A stretch of 64,000 nucleotides of DNA from Microbacterium sp. AG1240 (GCF_003635115.1 NZ_RBXJ01000003.1:445324-509323), one strand, 5' to 3'; positions 50,048 to 61,900 are shown, counted from the stretch's first letter. Notes: generated by a model from the letters alone, not told the origin. Made by a program: numbers and translations.

Positions 50048-50499
50048 GGTCGATCCGAGCGCTGATCGGCATCGTGCTCGTCGCCGGGATGCTGGCACTG
50101 TCGGCCTGCGCGGCTCCCGATGTGGAACTCGGAGACCTCGAGGCCGAGCTCTCGGGCATCGGCAACGTCAATGACGCGACCGCGACGCTCAGCCACCCCG
50201 CCGCGGGGCACACGGAGGTGGCCGTCGCCCTCTACATCGACGACGTGACCGACGCCGCGGTGGTGGGCGTGGTGCGCGCGGCGGCATCGGTGCTGGCCGC
50301 CGATCCCGAGGTCTCGCGCCACCGGGTCTCCATCGGTCTGCTCCAGGGGGCTCCGTCCGACTTCACGAGCGATCAGCAGAGGTCGGACGCCCGCATCCGT
50401 CTCGACGACACGGCCGCCGCGGAGCTCGGCGTGCGGTCGGGCCACGAGTTCATCGTGCTCTCGCCCGACAGGCTCTCCCGGTTGGCGGGGGAGGGATGA
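50044..50499 (+). CDS. Lipoprotein 2, paralogue of lipoprotein 1
   Basis: This 151-residue lipoprotein begins MRSIRALIGIVLVAGMLALSAC with Cys22 in the lipobox LSAC. It shares the layout of the preceding protein: GDLEAELSGI near the start, EVAVALYIDDVTDAAV in the middle and VLSPDRLSRLAGEG at the end. The pair arose by duplication and then diverged. It overlaps both neighbours by four bases. Two non-identical immunity-like genes could reflect guarding against several related effectors. Confidence 0.78.
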   Translation: MRSIRALIGIVLVAGMLALSACAAPDVELGDLEAELSGIGNVNDATATLSHPAAGHTEVAVALYIDDVTDAAVVGVVRAAASVLAADPEVSRHRVSIGLLQGAPSDFTSDQQRSDARIRLDDTAAAELGVRSGHEFIVLSPDRLSRLAGEG

Positions 50500-51194
50500 G
50501 CGGCGCGACCGAGACCCGGCGGCCGCCGGCGCTGACCTTCCAGCTCCCGGGGCGCTGGCTGGCGCTCGACCCGCGCGACGTCGCGGCGGCCGCGGCCGAG
50601 GTCGACGCGGTGGCCCGTGAGGTCGTCGGGGTCGCCGATGACGCCGTGCTGGCCCGTCGACGCATCCGCGACGCGCTCGGACGTGCCGTGGATGCGGCGA
50701 GGGATGCTGAGGCCCACGCCCTGTTCCTGTGCCTCGAGATCGTTCCCGACCTGGCCACCCCGGCCGCGCTCACGGTGCACGCTCCGTCGGGCATGCGGAT
50801 GAGCCCCGCCGTCGGCACCTCGCCCGACGCCGTACTCGGTGCGCTGCTGCGCAGCTTCGAGACGCTCGAGGTCGACGGCATCAAGACGGCGGCGAGGCTC
50901 GATGGCCCGCGCGCGAGCATGCTGCGCCTGGAGCGGACCTACGACGAGACCGTCATCGAAGCAGACGTCACGGCGACGGCGACCCGGTTCGAGGCGGACT
51001 ACTGGTTCGCGGTACCCGGGTCGAAGCAGGTCGTGCTCGCGAGCTTCACCACACCGCTCGGCGAGATCCGTCACGCGATGCGCAACCTCTTCGATTCGGT
51101 GGCCCTCGCCGCCTCGTTCGCGAACGCGGTGCCGAAGGCGCATCTGTCGGGACCGCACAACGGGGCCGTTCGCACGGGTCCGGAGGTGTTGTAG
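50496..51194 (+). CDS. Soluble protein of the effector cassette, possibly Mog1/PsbP-like
   Basis: This 232-residue protein has no signal or membrane helix. It opens with PPALTFQLPGRWLALDPRDV, has a helical insert (about 25-75), and ends with strands and YWFAVPGSKQVVLASFTTPLGEIRHAMRNLFDSVALAASF in part. The pattern of 'F-LP-W' near the start and 'FTTP' followed by a long helix recalls the Mog1/PsbP-like fold found in some T7SS-linked proteins; this is only a shape impression. A chaperone or adaptor role would fit the cytoplasmic location. It is the last gene of the cassette. Confidence 0.65.
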   Translation: MSGATETRRPPALTFQLPGRWLALDPRDVAAAAAEVDAVAREVVGVADDAVLARRRIRDALGRAVDAARDAEAHALFLCLEIVPDLATPAALTVHAPSGMRMSPAVGTSPDAVLGALLRSFETLEVDGIKTAARLDGPRASMLRLERTYDETVIEADVTATATRFEADYWFAVPGSKQVVLASFTTPLGEIRHAMRNLFDSVALAASFANAVPKAHLSGPHNGAVRTGPEVL

Positions 51195-51275
51195 GGGCTA
51201 GCCAAGGGTGTTGGTGGAGCGTTGTGGGAGTCCTACCGTTGGGATCATCCCGTTTCGCCGAAGAAGGTGCTGTAT

Positions 51276-53381
51276 ATGACCGACGCCGCAGTCCGTCCCG
51301 AAACTCCGTCCATCGCGAGGCGCACCCCGGCCGGAGGCGCTCCGACCGCCGCGCACACCGCGGCCGAAGCATCCGAGCCGCGCATCGACACCGAGCGAGT
51401 GACCGATCTGCTGCTCGGAACCTGGGGCCATGTGCGACGCCAGGCGCGCGAGATGATCAAAGACCCCGCCTTCTGGCGCATCGACGGGCAGACCGTGGCC
51501 GAGCACCGCGAGCGCGTGCTCGGACAGCTGCACCTCCTCGTGGAGAACAAGGCCGTGCACCGCGCCTTCCCGACGCGCTTCGGCGGTGACGACGATCAGG
51601 GCGGCAACATCGCCGGCTTCGAGGAGCTCGTCGCCGCCGACCCGAGCCTGCAGATCAAGTCGGGCGTGCAGTGGGGTCTGTTCGGCGCGGCCATCTACCA
51701 GCTCGGCACCGAGGAGCACCACGAGAAGTGGCTGCCGGGCGCGATGAACCTCGAGATCCCGGGCGCATTCGCGATGACGGAGACCGGCCACGGTTCCGAC
51801 GTCGCCGCCATCGGCACCACCGCGACCTACGACCCCGAGACCGAGGAATTCGTCATCCACACCCCGTTCCGCGGGGCGTGGAAGGACTACCTCGGAAACG
51901 CCGCCCTCCACGGCATCGCCGCGACCGTGTTCGCGCAGCTCATCACCAACGGCGTCAACCACGGCGTGCACTGCTTCTACGTGCCCATCCGCGACGAGAA
52001 CGGGCAGTTCCTGCCGGGTGTCGGCGGGGAGGACGACGGTGTGAAGGGCGGCCTCAACGGGATCGACAACGGTCGGCTGCACTTCGACCAGGTGCGCGTC
52101 CCCCGCACGAACCTGCTCAACCGCTACGGCGACGTGGCCGCGGACGGCACGTACTCGAGCGCGATCTCGAGCCCGGGGCGTCGTTTCTTCACGATGCTCG
52201 GCACGCTCGTGCAGGGCCGCATCTCGCTCGACGGCTCCGCCGCCTGGGCATCCGCGCTCGGACTGAACATCGCCGTGACGTACGGCAACCAGCGGCGTCA
52301 GTTCGACTCCGGCCTCGGAACGCCCGAGGTCGTGCTGCTGGACTACGGCAAGCACCAGCGCCGGTTGCTGCCGCGCCTGGCCACCACCTACGCCGAGATC
52401 TTCGCGCACGACGAGTTCCTGAAGAAGTTCGACGGTGTCTTCAGCGGTCGCACCGACAGCGACGCCGACCGCGAAGACCTCGAGACCCTCGCCGCGGTGC
52501 TCAAGCCCCTCTCGACATGGCACGCGCTCGACACGCTGCAGGAGGCGCGCGAGGCGTGCGGCGGATCGGGCTTCCTCGCCGAGAACCGCCTCACGGGCCT
52601 GCGGAGCGACCTCGACATCTACGTCACGTTCGAGGGCGACAACAACGTGCTGCTGCAGCTGGTCGGAAAGCGTCTGCTCGCCGACTACGGCCGGCAGTTC
52701 AAGGGCAAGGACGCACGCGCGCTCGCCGCGTACGCGGTGGGCCAGACCGCGGGAAAGCTCTTCCACGGCGCCGGGCTGCGCCAGCTCGGGCAGGCCGTCG
52801 CCGACTTCGGCTCCACCGCCCGCGCGGTCGAGCGGGGTCTCCGCGGCGACCAGCAGCACGAGCTGCTCACCGACCGGGTGCAGCAGATGGTCTCCGACGT
52901 CGCCGGACGACTGCGCGCAGCATCCAAGCTCCCCCGCGATGAGGCGGCGGCCCTGTTCAACCAGAACCAGGCCGAGCTCATCGAGGCGGCACGCGCGCAC
53001 GGCGAGCTGCTGCAGTGGGAGGCCTTCACCGACGCGATCGAGAACATCGACGACGCGGGCACGAAGAAGGTGCTCACCTGGGTGCGCGATCTCTTCGGGC
53101 TCAGCCTCGTCGAGAAGCATCTCGCGTGGTACCTCATCAACGGGCGCCTGTCGACGCAGCGGGCAGGGGCCGTATCGAGCTACATCGACCGGCTGTGCAC
53201 GCGTCTGCGCCCCCACGCGCAAGACCTCGTCGACGCCTTCGGATACGAGCCCGAGCACGTGCGGGCGCCAATCGCCTCGGGCGCCGAGGGGGAGCGTCAG
53301 CGCGAAGCGGAGCGGTACTACGCCGACCTCGAGGCGTCGGGCCGGGCCCCGATCCCCGAGAAGAAGGCCACGGCGAAGTAG
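51276..53381 (+). CDS. Acyl-CoA dehydrogenase/oxidase family flavoenzyme
   Basis: This 701-residue protein has the acyl-CoA oxidase layout: an N-terminal helical domain, the FAD/substrate region GAFAMTETGHGSDVAAIGTTATYD in part near residue 165, a beta domain, and the helical domain with the expected glutamate region LQEAREACGGSGFLAENRL and FEGDNNVLLQLVGKRLL. It is longer than dehydrogenases (about 380) and fits peroxisomal-type oxidases (about 660-700) that catalyse the first step of beta-oxidation. ATG 51276 follows AAGAAGG. It stands alone with a strong terminator behind. Confidence 0.9.
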   Translation: MTDAAVRPETPSIARRTPAGGAPTAAHTAAEASEPRIDTERVTDLLLGTWGHVRRQAREMIKDPAFWRIDGQTVAEHRERVLGQLHLLVENKAVHRAFPTRFGGDDDQGGNIAGFEELVAADPSLQIKSGVQWGLFGAAIYQLGTEEHHEKWLPGAMNLEIPGAFAMTETGHGSDVAAIGTTATYDPETEEFVIHTPFRGAWKDYLGNAALHGIAATVFAQLITNGVNHGVHCFYVPIRDENGQFLPGVGGEDDGVKGGLNGIDNGRLHFDQVRVPRTNLLNRYGDVAADGTYSSAISSPGRRFFTMLGTLVQGRISLDGSAAWASALGLNIAVTYGNQRRQFDSGLGTPEVVLLDYGKHQRRLLPRLATTYAEIFAHDEFLKKFDGVFSGRTDSDADREDLETLAAVLKPLSTWHALDTLQEAREACGGSGFLAENRLTGLRSDLDIYVTFEGDNNVLLQLVGKRLLADYGRQFKGKDARALAAYAVGQTAGKLFHGAGLRQLGQAVADFGSTARAVERGLRGDQQHELLTDRVQQMVSDVAGRLRAASKLPRDEAAALFNQNQAELIEAARAHGELLQWEAFTDAIENIDDAGTKKVLTWVRDLFGLSLVEKHLAWYLINGRLSTQRAGAVSSYIDRLCTRLRPHAQDLVDAFGYEPEHVRAPIASGAEGERQREAERYYADLEASGRAPIPEKKATAK

Positions 53382-53391
53382 GCACGAAGGC

Positions 53392-53431
53392 GACGGATGC
53401 TGCGAGCCGGGGAGGGCTCGCAGCATCCGTC
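53392..53431. terminator. Bidirectional terminator hairpin
   Basis: Perfect 17-base arms, GACGGATGCTGCGAGCC and complement, around a six-base loop, ten bases after the acyl-CoA oxidase stop. Its right arm overlaps the stop codon of the convergent minus-strand gene by two bases, so it serves both genes. Confidence 0.8.
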
Positions 53432-53744
53432 ATTCGTCGATGAGCCTCCAGGAGCGCACGAACTGCTCCACCGTCATCGTGGCGAGGTCGCGCCAGGTGT
53501 GCTCGAGCAGGTGGCCGGCCTCCTCGAACTGACCCGCCCTGACCCGCAGTACCTCGGCGCCGGTATCGCGCCTGCTCACCACGAGGTCGAGGCCCGGCAG
53601 CAGGTCGTCTCCGGCCCCACCGCTGACCGTCGACACGGCGAAGGCGAGGGCGTTGCGCCCCCACCGCAGAGCGGTCGGCATCTTCGCGCGATCGAGGCGC
53701 GCCTCGAGGACGTCTTCGGCGCGGGTGCCGGGTGCGTCGGTCAT
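53430..53744 (-). CDS. Small hypothetical protein, 104 residues
   Basis: This small soluble protein begins MTDAPGTRAEDVLEARLDRAKMP and has a beta-rich middle (DLVVSRRDTGAEVLRVRAGQF) and a helical end (LATMTVEQFVRSWRLIDE). I do not recognise a family. ATG 53744 is chosen because the sequence before it runs into palindromic element family 2 copy B; TAGAGC just upstream could be the -10 of a leaderless message. It is divergent from the 3-methyladenine glycosylase gene. Confidence 0.6.
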   Translation of the reverse strand: MTDAPGTRAEDVLEARLDRAKMPTALRWGRNALAFAVSTVSGGAGDDLLPGLDLVVSRRDTGAEVLRVRAGQFEEAGHLLEHTWRDLATMTVEQFVRSWRLIDE

Positions 53745-53780
53745 CGCTCTACTGTGCCCGACTCCGGCTCGATGCTCGCC

Positions 53781-53850
53781 GAGAGTGCCCGTCCGGGCCG
53801 AAGGTGCGCGACTATGCGGGCACTTCTGGCGCGAACGGGCACTCTCGGCG
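53781..53850. repeat. Palindromic element family 2, copy B
   Basis: A 70-base element. Together with three preceding bases it has perfect 15-base outer arms (53778-53792 GCCGAGAGTGCCCGT and 53835-53849) and an imperfect inner pair (GAAGGTGC with GCACTTC). It lies in the 136-base divergent gap between genes starting at 53744 (minus) and 53881 (plus). Confidence 0.75.
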
Positions 53851-53880
53851 GTGTCGGCGGCCGGGGCTAGGGTGGCGGGC

Positions 53881-54474
53881 GTGGACGGGGACGTGCGGGT
53901 CGGAAGCGACGGTGTCGCGCGCTGCGCGTGGGCGGGCGACGACGGCGAGTACCAGCGGTACCACGACGAGGAGTGGGGCACCCCGCTCCACGGCGACCGC
54001 GCTCTGTTCGAGAAGATGAGTCTCGAGGGGTTCCAGGCCGGCCTCAGCTGGATCACCATCTTGCGCAAGCGCCCGCGGTTCCGCGAGGTCTTCGCCGGGT
54101 TCGATCCCCGCGCCGTGGCCGCGTTCGACGACGGCGACGTCGAGCGGCTCATGAACGATGCCGGCATCATCCGCAACCGCGCCAAGATCCTGGCGACGAT
54201 CGCGAACGCGCGGCTCGTCGAAGGCATGTCGCCGGGAGAGCTCGACGCCCTCGTATGGCCGTTCGCCCCGCAGCATCCGTCCACGCCTCCCGCCACCTTC
54301 GCCGACGTACCGGCGACGACGCCCGAGTCGGTCGCGCTGAGCAAGGCGCTGCGCGCACGGGGGTTCCGTTTCGTCGGTCCGACCACGATGTACGCCCTCA
54401 TGCAGTCGGGCGGAATGGTCGATGACCACGTGGCAGGATGCTGGCGCGCCGCGTCACTCGCCGCCGACCGCTAG
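53881..54474 (+). CDS. tag: DNA-3-methyladenine glycosylase I
   Basis: Tag excises 3-methyladenine from alkylated DNA. The 197-residue protein has the zinc-site N-terminus ARCAWAG (Cys) with YHDEEWGTPLHGD, the core GFQAGLSWITILRKR with the base-pocket residues, and the C-terminal zinc ligands in DDHVAGCW (His and Cys). The overall length is normal. GTG 53881 follows TAGGGT, a -10 box eight bases upstream, so it is probably leaderless; GTG 53872 and 53893 are alternatives. Confidence 0.92.
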   Translation: MDGDVRVGSDGVARCAWAGDDGEYQRYHDEEWGTPLHGDRALFEKMSLEGFQAGLSWITILRKRPRFREVFAGFDPRAVAAFDDGDVERLMNDAGIIRNRAKILATIANARLVEGMSPGELDALVWPFAPQHPSTPPATFADVPATTPESVALSKALRARGFRFVGPTTMYALMQSGGMVDDHVAGCWRAASLAADR

Positions 54475-54659
54475 ACTGGACGCACTGCGGAGCGAATCCT
54501 GCTCCCTGCGTCGTCGAACGCAGCGGCCTCGAGCCCTTGACTTTCTACGGCGAACGGATGCGTCGACCCGACGCCTTCGCCATCCTCTCGCTCGCGCTTC
54601 CCGTGCGCGGCGAACCTATCCCGGACTGCGTGCGTTCGCGCGTGCAGCCATGGAGACGC
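54475..54659 (+). other. Structured 5' leader of the second DEAD-box helicase
   Basis: A -10 box TAGACT at 54473-54478 would start a transcript about 175 bases before the ATG. The leader contains CTGCGT-CGTCGA-ACGCAG (54508-54525) and GCGTCG-ACC-CGACGC (near 54560), both able to form hairpins, and no supportable gene. Long leaders are known for cold-shock helicase mRNAs (for example E. coli csdA), so regulation by RNA structure is plausible. Confidence 0.45.
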
Positions 54660-56240
54660 ATGTCCATCGATACCCCCATCCTTTCCGCCGCGACGTTCGC
54701 AGAGCTCGGGCTCCCCGCCCCGCTCGTGCGCGTGCTCGCCGAGCAGGGCAAGAACGAACCGTTCCCGATCCAGTCCGACACGCTCGTCGACACCCTCGCG
54801 GGCCGCGACGTGCTCGGCCGCGGCAAGACCGGCTCGGGCAAGACCCTCGCTTTCGCGCTTCCGCTGGTCGCGCGCCTCGGTGAGAACAAGACCGCGCGCA
54901 AGGCCCGTCGGCCCCGCGCGCTCGTTCTCGCACCCACCCGTGAGCTGGCCAACCAGATCGACGCCGTCATCGCGCCGCTCGCGGCCGCCTACGGCATGAA
55001 CACCACCACGATCTACGGCGGTGTGACCCAGAAGCGCCAGGTCGACGCGATGAACGCCGGCGTCGACATCCTCGTCGCCTGCCCCGGTCGCCTGGAAGAC
55101 CTCATGGGCCAGCGCTTCGTCTCGCTCGAAGACGTCGAGATCACGGTGCTCGACGAGGCCGACCACATGGCCGACCTCGGGTTCCTCCCCGTCGTCACCC
55201 GCATCCTCGACAAGACGCCGAAGAACGGGCAGCGACTGCTGTTCTCGGCCACGCTCGACAACGGCGTGGACAAGCTCGTGCGCCGGTTCCTGCAGAACGA
55301 GGTTCTGCACTCGGTCGACGAGGCCACCTCGCACGTCGCGGCGATGACCCACCACGTCTTCGAGGCCGCAGACGCCGAGGCCAAGAAGCACCTGGTCAAG
55401 ACCCTCGCCTCGGGCTCGAGCCGCCGCATCCTCTTCACGCGCACGAAGCACCAGGCCAAGAAGCTCGCCCGCACCCTGACCGACGCGGGCATCCCGTCGG
55501 TCGACCTGCACGGCAACCTGTCCCAGCCGCAGCGCGACCGCAACCTCGCCGCCTTCAGCGCCGGAACCGCTCGCGTGCTCGTGGCGACCGACGTCGCCGC
55601 ACGCGGTGTGCACGTCGATGACATCGCTCTCGTGGTGCACGTCGACCCGCCCGTCGAGCACAAGGCGTACCTGCACCGCTCGGGCCGCACGGCTCGGGCC
55701 GGCAGCGCGGGCGACGTCGTCACGGTGATGCTGCCCGAGCAGCGCCGCGACACGCAGGACATCCTGCGTAAGGCCGCCATCAAGGTGACCCCCACGCCCG
55801 TCACGCACACGTCGCCCCAGGTGACCGCGCTCGTCGGAGACGTCGCCGAATACGTCACCCCCGCGCCCCGTCAGGAGCCCCAGCAGCAGGGCGGCGGCGG
55901 ACGCTCGCAGGGCGCGAACGCGCAGCGCAAGCGCGCCGTCCGCTCCGGTGAGGCCCCCGCAGGCCAGGGCGGCGGCCGCAGCCGTCGCGGCCGCGGTCAG
56001 GGCGGCGACGCCGCTCGTACCTCCTCCGATGCACCCCGCGGCGCAGCATCCGGCCGCTCCGACTCGTCGGCCGGCAACGCCGGTCGCGGACGCTCCGGCG
56101 GCTCCGGTCGCGGCGGCGCGGGCCTGAAGGGCGCCGGCGCGCAGCGCCCGGCAGCCGGACGCTCGGCCAGCGGCGCGCCCACGACCGGCATGGTCGTCGG
56201 CTCGCGCAGCCCCCGCACGAACCGTCGCGCGCAGGGCTGA
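54660..56240 (+). CDS. DEAD-box RNA helicase with C-terminal Gly/Arg tail
   Basis: This 526-residue RNA helicase has a complete core at about residues 1-375: TFAELGLPAPLVRVLAEQ (Q-motif region), GKTGSGKTLAF, PTRELANQ, LDEADHMADLGF, SATLD, ARGVHVDDIALVVHVD and HRSGRTARAGSAGD. The last 130 residues are disordered, rich in Gly, Arg, Ser and Ala (GGGRSRRGRGQGG), an RNA-binding tail like those of cold-adaptation helicases. ATG 54660 has GGAG six bases before it. The arrangement is the mirror of the helicase at 21789, whose repeat tail is N-terminal. Confidence 0.93.
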   Translation: MSIDTPILSAATFAELGLPAPLVRVLAEQGKNEPFPIQSDTLVDTLAGRDVLGRGKTGSGKTLAFALPLVARLGENKTARKARRPRALVLAPTRELANQIDAVIAPLAAAYGMNTTTIYGGVTQKRQVDAMNAGVDILVACPGRLEDLMGQRFVSLEDVEITVLDEADHMADLGFLPVVTRILDKTPKNGQRLLFSATLDNGVDKLVRRFLQNEVLHSVDEATSHVAAMTHHVFEAADAEAKKHLVKTLASGSSRRILFTRTKHQAKKLARTLTDAGIPSVDLHGNLSQPQRDRNLAAFSAGTARVLVATDVAARGVHVDDIALVVHVDPPVEHKAYLHRSGRTARAGSAGDVVTVMLPEQRRDTQDILRKAAIKVTPTPVTHTSPQVTALVGDVAEYVTPAPRQEPQQQGGGGRSQGANAQRKRAVRSGEAPAGQGGGRSRRGRGQGGDAARTSSDAPRGAASGRSDSSAGNAGRGRSGGSGRGGAGLKGAGAQRPAAGRSASGAPTTGMVVGSRSPRTNRRAQG

Positions 56241-56255
56241 CCTCGCTCGCTCGCA

Positions 56256-56330
56256 CCGCTCACGCGGTGAGATGCCACAACACCCGGACGCGCAGCACGC
56301 TGCGTCCGGGTGTTGTGGCATCTGAGCGGG
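56256..56330. terminator. Long hairpin between helicase and UvrA-like gene
   Basis: Arms AGATGCCACAACACCCGGAC plus two bases (56270-56291) pair perfectly with 56302-56323 around a 10-base loop. A further CCGCTCA/TGAGCGG pair extends it with a bulge. It starts 16 bases after the helicase stop and should end that transcript; the arms are unusually long (22 bases) and there is no U-run. Confidence 0.7.
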
Positions 56331-56431
56331 GAAGACGCCGGGAGCGGATGCGGCGAAAGCGGTCAGAAACCGAGAAGCACGGCGTCGGCGGGGTGGGGCA
56401 CACTGTGGGGTAGTCGAACCCGGGAGATCCG

Positions 56432-58798
<2,367 letters not shown>

Positions 58799-58901
58799 CC
58801 GATTACCACGTCGCCCGGAGGCATGACAAGAACCCACCGCCGGTTCTCCGGCGTCGGCGCCTGAGGTTAGGCTGTCGGGGGCACATAACCGCCCGCGCGC
58901 C

Positions 58902-58922
58902 TCTGCGGGCCGCAGACTTTTT
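58902..58922 (+). terminator. Attenuator-like hairpin in the leader of the giant surface protein
   Basis: TCTGCG-GGC-CGCAGA is followed by CTTTTT, the only clear U-run hairpin in the window. It lies between a -10 box (TAGGCT, 58868-58873) and the start codon, so it would be inside the leader and could terminate early transcripts. Confidence 0.45.
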
Positions 58923-58947
58923 CAGGCCCCCGGGGGAGGACGCCGCC

Positions 58948-61900
58948 ATGAGATCGTTCGCATGGCTTCGCCGTCGACGCCGCACGATCGCGTCCGCGAG
59001 CATCGTCACGGTTTCGGCGGTCGCGATCGCGACCCTGGCCGTGGTCTACGAGGGCAACCCGACGACCGAGGTCGATCTGCACGACGGCGGCGTGTGGATC
59101 ACCAAGCAGTCCTCCCTCATGGTCGGACACTTCAACCACGAGTCGCGTGTGCTCGACGGCGGGTTCCGTGCCGGGAGCGATGACTACGACGTCGCCCAGA
59201 ACGGCTCGACCGTTCTCGTCACCGACGAGCAGAGCGTGACAACGGTCGACCCGGCGATGGTCGTGCTGACCGACTCCGCCGACATCCCCGCCGGCGCCAA
59301 GGCCGTGCTGGGCGGACCGACCCTCGCGGTGCTCGACCCCACATCGGGCTCGGCGTGGGTTCTGCCGTCGGCCGGGGTGTCCGGCTTCACGGTCGAGGGC
59401 ACCGAGCCCACGATCGAGCTCGGCAAGGGCGCCGACATCACGGTCGGACAGGACGGCACGGTCTACGCCGTATCGCCGGAGTCGCGCGAGATCATCACCC
59501 TGCCGCTCGATGACGCCGGTGAGCCCGGCGACCCGCAGCGACGCGGTCTGGACGGGATCGAAGACGATGCCGAGCTCACGGTCACGGCCGTCGGCACGAC
59601 CGCAGCCGTCCTCGACGAGAGGACCGGCACCGTCTACACCTCCGGCGGCACTCGCACCGAGGTGCCCCGCGCAGACACGGCCGTGCTGCAGCAGCCGTCG
59701 CCGGCGGCGACGTCGGTGACGCTGGCGACCGCGACGCAGCTCGTGAGCGTGCCGCTCGACGGATCCGAACCGGTCGAGACCGATGCGGGCGGCGACGGCA
59801 CGCCTGCGGCTCCCGTCTCGCTCGGCGGCTGCACCTACGGTGCCTGGGGCGGGTCGGCCCGGTTCGTCCGCGACTGCTCCGACGAGTCCAACGACCTCTC
59901 GGTCGACATCGAAGACATCGATCCGACCGCTCAGCTGACGTTCCGCCAGAACCGCGACGTCGTCGTGCTGAACGACATCATCGGCGGCGCGGCATGGATG
60001 GCCAGCGACAGCATGCAGCGCGTCGACAACTGGGAGGACATCACTCCCCCCGAGGGCGACTCGGAGGAAGACGAGCAGACCACCGAGCAGACGGTGGAGA
60101 CGACGCTGCCCGAGCGCACCGAGATCAACACCCCGCCCGTCGCCACGGACGACGACTTCGGGGTGCGCCCGGGTCGCACCACGGTGCTTCCCGTGCTCGA
60201 CAACGACACCGATGCCGACGGCGACGTGCTCACCGTGACCCTGCCCAACGGCAGCCCCGGGCTCGGCAACGTGCAGCCCATCAACAACGGCGCCGCCCTC
60301 CAGATCACCGTTCCCGAAGACGCCTCGGGAAGCGATTCCTTCACCTATCAGATCGACGACGGCCGGGGCGGCACAGACACCGCGACGGTGCGCCTCGACG
60401 TGCACGGCTGGGAGATCAATTCGCCTCCCGTGCAGAAGCGGGTCACCGCGGTCGTGGTGGAGGCCGGCGCGGCGGTGTCGTACAACGTGCTACCCGACTG
60501 GACCGATCCCGACGGCGACGAGGTGTTCCTCCGCAGCGTCACTCCCGACGGCGGCGACGAGGCCGACTTCACCTCGGACGGGCGCATCTCCTACCGCGCC
60601 ATCGGTGGCGCCCAGGGGCGAAAAGACGTGCCGATCGTCGTCTCCGACGGCACCGATGTCGGCGAGGGCGTGCTGCGGGTCGATATCCGCCCGCCGGGGT
60701 CGACCGTGCCCGTGACGAACGCCGACCATGTCGTCGTGCGCGTCGGCCAGACGGCGACGGTCGCACCGCTGACGAACGACACCAGTTCCAGCCGCGAGCC
60801 GTTGCGCCTCACCCGCGTCGACGAGGTCGCCGGCGCCGAGATCGTCCCCGACTTCGCGAACAAGACGTTCACGTTCCGCTCCAACGCCCCCGGCACCTAC
60901 TACGCGCAGTACCTCGTCTCGTCCGGCGCGAACGCCGTCCCCGGCCTGGTTCGCGTGGATGTGCTGCCCGACGCCGACACCGACCTCCCCCCGATCGCCG
61001 TCCGCGACGTCGCGCTCCTCACGAGCGGTGCCGACGTGCTCGTGAACGTGCTCGCCAACGACATCGATCCGTCCGGGGGCATCCTTGTCGTGCAATCGGT
61101 GACCGTCGACCCGAACAGCGGCATCTCGGTCGCCGTGCTCAACCATGAGACGCTGCGCATCACCGATCAGGCGGCGCTCGGCGAGCAGACGCGCATCGGC
61201 TACCGCATCTCGAACGGGTCGCAGACGGCCGAGGGCGAGGTGGTCGTCATCCCCGTGCCTGCGCCCGAGCAGCTCGAGCCGCCCGTCGCCAACGACGACC
61301 AGGCGGTCGTCCGCGCCGGCGACATCGTCACGATCCCCGTGCTCGACAACGACACGCACCCGAACAGCGACACGATGCACGTGGCTCCCGATCTCGTCGA
61401 GCCCCTCCCGACGCCCGAGCAGGGACAGATCTTCGTCTCGCAGGACACCGTGCGCTTCCGCGCGAGCGATCAGCCGGGCACGGTCTACGCGACCTACGAG
61501 GCGGTCGACTCCACGGGGCAGAAGGACGCCGGGTACATCACCATCCAGGTGCTCCCGGCGAACCCCGAGACGAATCAGGCCCCGCGCCCGCGCGACATCA
61601 CCTCGCGCGTGCTCAGTGGCTCCGAAGTGCGCATCGCCGTGCCGCTCGACGGTCTCGACCCCGACGGCGACTCCGTCGAGCTGGTCGGCCTCGACTCCGC
61701 GCCGACGAAGGGCCGCATCTCCGAGACGGGCGCGAACTTCCTCGTCTACCAGGCCTTCGACGACGAGACCGGTGCCGACGCCTTCACCTACCGGGTGCGC
61801 GACCGCGGCGGCGCGGAGGCGACCGCGTCGATCCGCGTGGGGATCGCTCCCACCGAGGCGACGAACCAGGCGCCATACGCGGTGAAGGACTCCGTCATCA

